In this document: one piece after another, positions 18,852 through 25,200 of the stretch
Position numbering within the stretch: the stretch's first letter is position 1
Layout of the letters: the number at the start of each line of letters is the position of its first letter
Assembly (NCBI GenBank): GCA_046566145.1
Contig: JBKHXF010000026.1
Span: forward strand, 1-64,000
Origin: JBKHXF01 sp046566145
Lineage (GTDB): Bacteria; Actinomycetota; Nitriliruptoria; Nitriliruptorales; Nitriliruptoraceae
Direction: 5' to 3'
DNA: 64,000 nt
The notes under the pieces: generated by a model
Told to the model about the DNA's origin: nothing
Database searches by the model: none
Seen by the model: the letters and a program-made list of their open reading frames with translations, nothing else
Position numbers and translations under genes: made by a program

Positions 18852-18878
18852 GGCCGACACGCCCGGAGCGTGTCGGCC
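18852..18878 (-). terminator. Hairpin terminator of the 39-aa gene
   Basis: GGCCGACACGC and GCGTGTCGGCC pair over 11 bp around a 5-nt loop, 11 nt downstream of the stop codon of the small minus-strand reading frame. The 3' arm is also part of a 16-bp palindrome (18869-18884). Confidence 0.6.
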
Positions 18879-18889
18879 GACACGCAGCG

Positions 18890-19009
18890 TCAGCCGAACA
18901 GCCCCCGGAAGAAGCCGCCGACCTGGCGGAACGCGCCGTCGATCTGGGTGATGACCTCGGTGCCGACCCGACTGATGTCGCTGATGACGGTGTTGATCGA
19001 GGTGACCAC
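18890..19009 (-). CDS. Predicted 39-residue peptide gene
   Basis: From a GTG the frame encodes VVTSINTVISDISRVGTEV, then ITQIDGAFRQVGGFFRGLFG. Of the 39 sense codons, 38 end in G or C although the region is less GC-biased in other frames. The protein looks like an amphipathic helix followed by a Gly/Phe-rich hydrophobic end, which suggests membrane association. A hairpin follows the stop closely. No ATG, GTG or TTG occurs upstream in the open frame, so this is the only standard start, but it has no clear Shine-Dalgarno site. The 19010-19245 interval upstream shows no other gene; its promoter is not recognisable. Small peptide genes are hard to prove by eye. Confidence 0.5.
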   Translation of the reverse strand: MVTSINTVISDISRVGTEVITQIDGAFRQVGGFFRGLFG

Positions 19010-19245
19010 CCCGCCGCGTGGCCCAGCTCCGTGGACCGGACGACGTCTCGTCCTTCCGCGGACGTGGTCGGGGGTTCTCCACGCGGCTCGACGGCACGGA
19101 CGTCGAGGTCGTCGAGGCCAGCGACTCCGCCCGACGCCCCGTGCTCACGGAGGTTCGGCGTCCTCGAGCTCCGGCGCCCGGTTCTTCGGCGCGCGGTCGG
19201 TGCTGCTCAGGTCCGGGGCGACCAGCCGAGCGTCGAGTGCCGCGG

Positions 19246-19785
19246 TCAGTCGGCGGTGCGGTCGCGGGTGGTCCACCGCAGCGTCCCGCCGGCGGTCCCC
19301 ACGGCGAGCGCGACCAGGCCGGGGACGACGCCCGCCGGGACCTCCACCACGGCGGCGTCGGCGAGCACCCGGTCGAGGGACAGGCGGCCCGGTCCGGTGG
19401 TCGCAAGGGCCCAGGCCACCGCGATCAGGTAGCCGTTGGTCTCCCAGCCCTTCGAGGCCGACCAGAAGCCGTTGCTCGTGTGGTTCACCCACGCGGCCGT
19501 CGTCATGGTCCCGATCACGGCGGCGGCGGCGAGCGGCGTGAGGAGCCCGAGGGCGAGCCCGAGCCCGCCGGCGACCTCCGAGCCGCCGGCGAGGAGCGTC
19601 GCGGCGCGACCGTCACCGAAGCCCAGCGACGCGAACCAGCGGCTCGTCCCGTCGAACCCGCCGCCCCCGAACCACCCGAACAGCTTCTGGAACCCGTGCA
19701 GGGAGAACGTCACCCCGACGAGGACCCGGAGCAGCAGCAGCCCCAGGTCGACGTCGGCGGGTCCGGACAGGGTCAGCTCGGTCAC
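19246..19785 (-). CDS. DoxX-family membrane protein
   Basis: The 179-residue product has four hydrophobic helices. The first half, DLGLLLLRVLVGVTFSLHG followed by FQKLFGWFGGGG, is a DoxX hallmark, followed by LAGGSEVAGGLGLALGLLTP. DoxX proteins occur in redox and oxidative-stress settings, but a specific reaction cannot be assigned. The GTG start has GGAGG five bases upstream and overlaps the stop of the upstream gene (GTGA), so the two are translationally coupled. Confidence 0.88.
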   Translation of the reverse strand: MTELTLSGPADVDLGLLLLRVLVGVTFSLHGFQKLFGWFGGGGFDGTSRWFASLGFGDGRAATLLAGGSEVAGGLGLALGLLTPLAAAAVIGTMTTAAWVNHTSNGFWSASKGWETNGYLIAVAWALATTGPGRLSLDRVLADAAVVEVPAGVVPGLVALAVGTAGGTLRWTTRDRTAD

Positions 19786-20399
19786 CCTCGCCTCCTCGTT
19801 CGGTCGAGAGCGTCCGTCCTCGCCCAGGAGGGGAGCGCCCCGCCGTACCACGTCCGGGCCTGCACGTCGGGTGCCACGCGGGTGACGGGTGGGCCGTCGT
19901 CGTTGGCGAGCCAGCACGTGAGCTCGTACGGCAACGCCACCGGCAGCTCGTCGCTCTCGCGGTCGAGCTGCACGTAGACGACGTGGCGCGCCGAACTCGC
20001 GCGCATGACCGCGACCGCGCAGCTCCCGACGAGCTCGACCTCGTCGATGCCGCCTTCAAGCCGCCACTCCCGCAGGAACCAGCCATAGGTTCCGATGTCG
20101 ATGAGGAAGTGCGCCCACCGCTCCGCCAGCGGGAGCGGGCGGTTCGGGTAGGTGGCCGGGATCCACCCGGATCGCTCGGGATCGATCCCCGGGAGCAGTT
20201 CTCGGGCGACTGCGGCGTACACGTCGTCACCCTCGCCGAGCTGCACGGCGCTCCCGTCGGACGCGGAGATGGAGGCACCAGTTCCCGGCAGGGATGCGAC
20301 CCGGGTGAGCAACGGGAGCCCGGCGGGCCCGAAGCGGGCCGCCACGGCCTGGGCGCTGCCGGCCTTCACGAGGGTGCGGTCGAACGCGATGTCGTCCAT
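19782..20399 (-). CDS. Hypothetical protein coupled to DoxX
   Basis: The 205-residue soluble protein has no family I recognise. Visible features are an internal repeat-free acidic profile, ERWAHFLIDIGTYGWFLREWRLEGGIDEVEL around residues 95-125, and RHVVYVQLDRESDELPVALPYELTCWL. No signal peptide or membrane helix is evident. The ATG has GGAG eight bases upstream. It lies 11 nt downstream of the S8 protease terminator and overlaps doxX, so it forms a two-gene unit with it. Confidence 0.75.
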   Translation of the reverse strand: MDDIAFDRTLVKAGSAQAVAARFGPAGLPLLTRVASLPGTGASISASDGSAVQLGEGDDVYAAVARELLPGIDPERSGWIPATYPNRPLPLAERWAHFLIDIGTYGWFLREWRLEGGIDEVELVGSCAVAVMRASSARHVVYVQLDRESDELPVALPYELTCWLANDDGPPVTRVAPDVQARTWYGGALPSWARTDALDRTRRRG

Positions 20400-20410
20400 C
20401 GGGGAGCTCC

Positions 20411-20449
20411 AGCGGAGCGTGCCGGCGGTGGCCGCCGGCACGCTCCGCT
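20411..20449 (-). terminator. Long hairpin terminator of the S8 protease gene
   Basis: An 18-bp perfect stem (AGCGGAGCGTGCCGGCGG with its complement) closes a 3-nt loop TGG, 3 nt after the protease stop codon. It ends next to the ribosome-binding site of the following gene, so that gene must have its own promoter or be fed by read-through. Confidence 0.8.
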
Positions 20450-20452
20450 CCG

Positions 20453-21985
20453 TCAGGTGCCGGGGATCGGGGTCAGGAACGGGCAGGTCTGCTCGAGCGT
20501 CGTGCGCAGCGGCCACATCGGGTCGGGGCCGGGGAGCGGGTCGCCCTCGCTCCAGTGGCCACCGCTCCACGTGCCCCAGATGGTCTGGCGGCAGAAGGAG
20601 TCGACCACGAACCACTCGGCTTCCCCGTCGAGCAGCCCGGTGGGCTCGCGCTGGCCGAGGACGAGCGCGGCGGTGTCGCCGGTCTCCTGCAGCCACGCCT
20701 CGTCACCGTCGACGCGACCGAACAGCGAGCCGTGCCCCTCGGTGATGAACTCGTTCTCCGGGTCGGTGATGGGGAGCGCCGGCTCGCCGCCGACGAGCCC
20801 GATTGGGTCGTAGCCGACGTCGGTGTGCTCGGCGGTGTCGAACAGCGCCTCGCGCAGCTCGACCTGGGTCAGCACCCCATCCTCGAGCGCGCAGCCGTCG
20901 CAGGCGACCGGCTCGCCGGAGGCGATCACCCCGTCCGACTGCTGCTTGCCGCCGGACAGGGCCGAGCGGACCAGCCAGAGCGCCCGGGCGTAGCTGCCGG
21001 CGGTCACCGGGGTCGCGTTCGACGTGCCGCCGAAGCTGCCCTTGCCGTCGACGGTCGTGTTGCCCGAGGACGGCGCGGACGGGTACCCGGTGCCGATCGA
21101 CGAGATGTCGACCGGCTTCCCGTGCCCGGTGTAGGAACCGCGGCTGCGCGGATCGATCGCGCCGACCGTCACCATCCAGTCCGGGCCCTCCTGCGACGAG
21201 AAGATCGTGGTGTTGGGGACCGTGAAGGTGTTGGCCTGCCCGTTGCCGGCGGAGAAGAAGATCGTCTGGCCACGCTCGGAGGCCGCCTTCGACTGCTCGG
21301 CGTTCTCGCCGTCGTAGAGCCGGTCGCGCAGCAGCAGCGAGAACCCGAACGAGTTGGTCACCACGTCGATCCACGGCTGCGAGTACACCCAGTTGGAGGC
21401 GGACTCGGCGTTGCTACCGGTGCCGTACGGGACGAACACGACGACGCACTCGGGGCAGGCCCCGTGGATGGCGCCGGCGGAGACCGACGCCGAGCCCATG
21501 CCGTGCGACGCGCCACCCGGCAGACGGAACCCGTTGCCCGAGTTGGAGAAGTCGACCATCCCGACGGCCTTGGTGCCGGGGGCCCAGTAGAAGTTCACCG
21601 CCTCGGGCGTCGAGCGCTTCACGCCGTTCCACTGGGCGATGTCGGCGTTGAACGGCGCGGAGATCGGCCCGGTCTCGGGCAGCGTGAGGTCGAGGCCCCG
21701 GTACTCGGCGAAGGCCGCGGACGGGTCCGGGAAGTCCGGGATCCACTCGTGCGGCGCCAGCGCGGTCGTGCCGCCCTGGCCCAACGGCAGGTCGTTGGAC
21801 GGGTCCGCGTCGAGGTGCTGCGGCATGCGGTCCGCGCGGAAGTCGAGGTGGTAGGGGGAGAACGACGAGTCGACGACCGCGATGACGACGACGTCGTCGC
21901 GACCGTCCGCCGGGGCAGGGGTACCGGCGACGAGCGACGCGGCGAGCGCGCCCGCTGCGACCGCGGCGAGGGTCCTTCGGGACAT
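20453..21985 (-). CDS. Secreted subtilisin-like (S8) serine protease
   Basis: The 510-residue product has a signal peptide (residues 1-27) and the subtilase triad: Asp39 in VIAVVDSSFSPYH, His161 in GGASHGMGS, and Ser322 in SFGGTSNATP. The oxyanion Asn248 is in FFSAGNGQ. Asp39 lies within about 12 residues of the predicted cleavage site, so there is no propeptide of normal size. The last 150 residues contain three Cys and many Gly/Asp, and match no domain I recognise. A GACGTCGAA box lies 42 nt upstream of the ATG. It is monocistronic, with its own terminator. Confidence 0.9.
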   Translation of the reverse strand: MSRRTLAAVAAGALAASLVAGTPAPADGRDDVVVIAVVDSSFSPYHLDFRADRMPQHLDADPSNDLPLGQGGTTALAPHEWIPDFPDPSAAFAEYRGLDLTLPETGPISAPFNADIAQWNGVKRSTPEAVNFYWAPGTKAVGMVDFSNSGNGFRLPGGASHGMGSASVSAGAIHGACPECVVVFVPYGTGSNAESASNWVYSQPWIDVVTNSFGFSLLLRDRLYDGENAEQSKAASERGQTIFFSAGNGQANTFTVPNTTIFSSQEGPDWMVTVGAIDPRSRGSYTGHGKPVDISSIGTGYPSAPSSGNTTVDGKGSFGGTSNATPVTAGSYARALWLVRSALSGGKQQSDGVIASGEPVACDGCALEDGVLTQVELREALFDTAEHTDVGYDPIGLVGGEPALPITDPENEFITEGHGSLFGRVDGDEAWLQETGDTAALVLGQREPTGLLDGEAEWFVVDSFCRQTIWGTWSGGHWSEGDPLPGPDPMWPLRTTLEQTCPFLTPIPGT

Positions 21986-22118
21986 CCGTGTGCGTCCAGG
22001 CTCGGGGGCGTGGGGGTACCGAGGACCTTCGACGTCGAGACGCCGGCTCCCTGCCGGTGCGAGCGACCGTGGAGCCCTCCGGGCTGCTTCACTCCGGGCC
22101 GGGAGAGGGAGCGCCGGG

Positions 22119-23807
22119 TTGGGACTGATCGCGCCACGGCTGCCGGACCTCGACGTCGAGGACTGGCGGCGGCAGCCGCACCACGAGCGGCTGCGCCGGA
22201 TGTGCGCCGACTGGGGCCTGCACGGCTTCGGCTCGCCCGAGGGCGTGTACGCCTTCTACGCGCTGAAGCTCGTGCTGTACGTCGGGGGCTGGGTCGGTCT
22301 GATGGCGCTGCGCCCCGACGTGGCCGGCCTGTCGGACCTCGGCTCGTGGTGGTCGTCGCTGACGGCCTTCAAGGTCGCGATCGTCTGGACCATGCTCTAC
22401 GAGCTGCTCGGGCTCGGGTGCGGGTCGGGGCCGCTGACGTTCCGGTTCTTCCCCCCGGTGGCGGCGCCGTTCTACTTCGCCCGTCCCGGCACGGTCCGCC
22501 TGCCGCCGTGGCCGCGGCACGTTCCCGGCACGCGGGGCACGACCCGGACCTGGCTCGACGTCGCGCTGTACGTCGCGATCCTCGTGCTCGGGTTCCGCGC
22601 CGTCGTCGCGACCGACCTCGGCCCGCTCGACGTCGCCCCGCTGGTGGTGCTGGTCCCGCTCGCGGGGCTGCGTGACAAGACCGTGTTCCTCGCGGCGCGC
22701 AGCGAGCACTACTGGGTGACGCTGGTGGTGTTCCTGTTCCCCGAGTCGCTGCTCGCCGGCTCGAAGCTCGTGCAGCTCGCGATCTGGTGGGGCGCGGCGA
22801 CGTCGAAGCTGAACCACCACTTCCCGTCCGTCATCGCGGTGATGGTGTCGAACTCGCCGATCCTGCGGTGGGGACGGGTCAAGCGGGCGATGTACCGCGC
22901 CTACCCCGACGACATGCGGCCGTCGCGGGCCGCGGCGGCGCTGGCCCACGGCGGCACGGCCGTCGAGTACCTCGTGCCGCTCGTGCTCGTGCTCTCGACC
23001 GGCGGGCCCGTCACGGCCGTCGCCCTGACGGTGATGGTGTGCTTCCACCTCTACATCACGTCCAACGTGCCGCTCGGGGTGCCGCTCGAGTGGAACGTGC
23101 TGTTCATCTACTCGGCGCTGGTGCTCTTCGGGGTCCACGCCGACGTACGGGTCTGGGACCTCGACCCGCGGCTCGCCGTGCTGCTCGCGCTCGGGGTGCT
23201 CGCCGGCCCCGTGTACGGCTCGATCCGCCCCGACCGGGTCAGCTTCCTGCCGGCCATGCGCTACTACGCCGGCAACTGGGGGACGTCGTTCTGGTTGGTG
23301 CGACGCGACGCGATGGGCCGGCTCGACGAGCTCGTCGGGGTCGCCCCACCGGTGCAGCGCCAGCTCGCCCGCCTCTACGACGAGACCACCCAGGCGGCGC
23401 TGTTCGGCAAGGCCGTCGCGTTCCGCTCGATGCACCTGCACGGGCGGGCGCTGAACGGGCTGGTGCCGGCGGCGCTGCCCGCCGGGGCCGACCTCGACGA
23501 CTACGTGGTCAACGACGGCGAGTGGATCGCCGGGATCGCGCTCGGCTGGAACTTCGGCGACGGCCACCTGCACCACGAGCAGCTCCTCGGGGCGATCCAG
23601 GAGCGGCTCGGGTTCGCCCCCGGCGAGGTGCGCGGCATCTTCGTCGAGTCCCAGCCCATCCAGCGCCACGCCCACCACTGGCGCATCGTGGACGCCGCCG
23701 ACGGCCTGGTCGCGCAGGGGCACGTCGAGGTGCGCGACCTGCTCGACGTGCAGCCGTGGAGCGGCGCCGACCTCAGCGGGGCACGCCGGGGCGGAGCGGG
23801 GCCGTGA
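22119..23807 (+). CDS. DUF3556 membrane protein
   Basis: The 562-residue protein closely resembles mycobacterial DUF3556 proteins: LGLIAPRLPDLDVEDW at the N-terminus, ELLGLGCGSGPLTFRFFPP, LRDKTVFLAARSEHYW, GAATSKLNHHFPSVIAVM and VPLEWNVLFIYSALVLF. About nine hydrophobic helices occupy residues 40-370; the C-terminal 180 residues are soluble. Function is unknown in the family. TTG is the chosen start, with GGGAGAGGGAG upstream. It overlaps the amidase gene by GTGA, which hints at a cell-envelope role. Confidence 0.85.
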   Translation: MGLIAPRLPDLDVEDWRRQPHHERLRRMCADWGLHGFGSPEGVYAFYALKLVLYVGGWVGLMALRPDVAGLSDLGSWWSSLTAFKVAIVWTMLYELLGLGCGSGPLTFRFFPPVAAPFYFARPGTVRLPPWPRHVPGTRGTTRTWLDVALYVAILVLGFRAVVATDLGPLDVAPLVVLVPLAGLRDKTVFLAARSEHYWVTLVVFLFPESLLAGSKLVQLAIWWGAATSKLNHHFPSVIAVMVSNSPILRWGRVKRAMYRAYPDDMRPSRAAAALAHGGTAVEYLVPLVLVLSTGGPVTAVALTVMVCFHLYITSNVPLGVPLEWNVLFIYSALVLFGVHADVRVWDLDPRLAVLLALGVLAGPVYGSIRPDRVSFLPAMRYYAGNWGTSFWLVRRDAMGRLDELVGVAPPVQRQLARLYDETTQAALFGKAVAFRSMHLHGRALNGLVPAALPAGADLDDYVVNDGEWIAGIALGWNFGDGHLHHEQLLGAIQERLGFAPGEVRGIFVESQPIQRHAHHWRIVDAADGLVAQGHVEVRDLLDVQPWSGADLSGARRGGAGP

Positions 23808-24592
23808 GCGGCCGGCCGGCGCGGCGGCTGTCCCGGCGGGCGGTGCTGCTCGGTGGGCTCGCCGCCGGCGCGGCCGCGTGCGGGGCGCGGGTCACGCCGG
23901 AGGCGGCCCGGGACACCGCCGTGCCGTCGCCGAGGTCGTCGCCGACGCCGGACCCGCCCGGTCCGGCCAGCCCGGAGCCGGGGCCCGAGCCGACCACCCG
24001 CACGGCGGCGGTGCCGCTGCTGTGCCGGGACGCCTGGGGGGCCGTGCCGGCGGCCGCCGGCGGGCGCCCGCACCGGGTGACGGGGCTGATGGTCCACCAC
24101 ACCGCGGCGGTGCTGACCGACAACCGGCGGGCCCCCGCCAGGTTCGCGTCGTTCCAGGCCGGGCACCAACGTCGCGGCTGGGTCGACGTCGCGTACCACG
24201 TCGGCGTGGACCGCAACGGCCACCTCTACGAGCTGCGCGACCCGGCCCTCGCCGGCGACACCGCCACCGACTACGACCCCGCCGGCTGGTTCCTGGTCGT
24301 CGCGGATGGGAACTTCGAGGAGCAGGACCCGACCGACGCCCAGCTCGACGGCATCGCGCGGGCCCTCGCGTGGGGGGCCGGGCGGTGGGGGCTCGACCCG
24401 GCCGGCATCGTCGGGCACCGCGACCGGGCGTCGACCGCGTGCCCGGGCAGGACGCTGCACGCCCCGGTCGCCGACGGCTCGTTCTCCGCGGCGGTGAAGG
24501 GGCTGCTCGCCGCCGGCGGGGTCGAGCTGACCCCCACGTGCGGCGCCGAGGGCGACGCGCTGGTCGCGGCCATCCGCGCCGGCGACGCCTGA
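23804..24592 (+). CDS. Secreted N-acetylmuramoyl-L-alanine amidase / PGRP-like
   Basis: The 262-residue product starts with RRLSRRAVLLGG followed by AAGAAACG, a twin-arginine signal with a lipobox-like Cys, then a Pro-rich linker (residues 40-70). The amidase_2 domain follows. Zinc-site residues are visible in MVHHTAA, VDVAYHVGVDRNG and IVGHRDRASTACPG. It would cleave the amide bond between N-acetylmuramic acid and L-alanine in peptidoglycan, or bind it. It is translationally coupled to the DUF3556 gene and convergent with the toxin-antitoxin remnant. Confidence 0.88.
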   Translation: MSGRPARRLSRRAVLLGGLAAGAAACGARVTPEAARDTAVPSPRSSPTPDPPGPASPEPGPEPTTRTAAVPLLCRDAWGAVPAAAGGRPHRVTGLMVHHTAAVLTDNRRAPARFASFQAGHQRRGWVDVAYHVGVDRNGHLYELRDPALAGDTATDYDPAGWFLVVADGNFEEQDPTDAQLDGIARALAWGAGRWGLDPAGIVGHRDRASTACPGRTLHAPVADGSFSAAVKGLLAAGGVELTPTCGAEGDALVAAIRAGDA

Positions 24593-24598
24593 GGGGCG

Positions 24599-24754
24599 TC
24601 AGTCGAGGTGGCAGCCGATCGTGTGTGCCATCGCGTCGCACACCTCCGGCCACCGCGCCGGCGCGACGGTGCGACGGGTCAGCGCGAGGACCGGTCGGAT
24701 GCCCGCGTCCCCGAGGTCGGCCCACCAGACCTGGCCGTGGCCGAGGCCCTTCAC
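24599..24754 (-). pseudogene. MazF/PemK-like toxin remnant with internal deletion
   Basis: The 51-codon frame starts like a PemK-family toxin, GHGQVWWADLGD then RPVLALTRRTVAPAR, then jumps to WPEVCDAMAHTIGC. The latter resembles the C-terminal helix of actinobacterial MazF proteins. Roughly the middle half of a normal 100-115 residue toxin is missing, while the frame is kept. The GTG start overlaps the antitoxin stop by GTGA, the usual antitoxin-toxin arrangement. It is most likely inactive. An alternative is a bona fide short protein of unknown role. Confidence 0.65.
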
Positions 24755-25056
24755 CGGGCCCCCCGCCCGTCGGTCCGGTACGCCGCGCGGCGCTCGCGTG
24801 CCAGCTCGAGGACCTCCGCGGGGACGTCGCCGTCGTAGGGGAGGGCGGGGCCGTCGGGCGCCTGCCAGAGGAGGTCGGGGTCGTGCTCGTAGGGCGCGTC
24901 CCGCAGGACCCGGCGCTCCCGCTCGGCGTCGAGGTCGCGGATGAGGAGCGTCAGCGCCCGGTCGACGAGCTCGCTGTCGGGTCGGCACCCGAACAGCGCG
25001 CGTGCACGGCGGAGCCGGTCGCCGTCGACGGTGGTGGAGAGGCGTTCGCGTGTCAT
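24751..25056 (-). CDS. Antitoxin (MazE-like, ribbon-helix-helix type)
   Basis: The 101-residue product begins with a DNA-binding-like segment (MTRERLSTTVDGDRLRRARA) and a helix LVDRALTLLIRDLDAER. It ends in an acidic, Pro-rich and flexible tail (PDGPALPYDGDVPAEVLELA) of the type that wraps a toxin. It precedes and overlaps the shortened MazF-like frame. The reading frame is intact, so it may persist as a regulator. No clear Shine-Dalgarno site precedes the ATG. Confidence 0.75.
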   Translation of the reverse strand: MTRERLSTTVDGDRLRRARALFGCRPDSELVDRALTLLIRDLDAERERRVLRDAPYEHDPDLLWQAPDGPALPYDGDVPAEVLELARERRAAYRTDGRGAR

Positions 25057-25200
25057 GCCACGACCGTGCCACGCCGTCGAGGGGTGCCGGACGAGGGTGT
25101 GGGCAGGAGCCGCGCCGGCGGACGTCGAACCCATCCACACGCGTACCGGACGGTACGCGGACGTGGCCCGCTCGCGACGGGCCGCCCAGGGAGAACGCCG

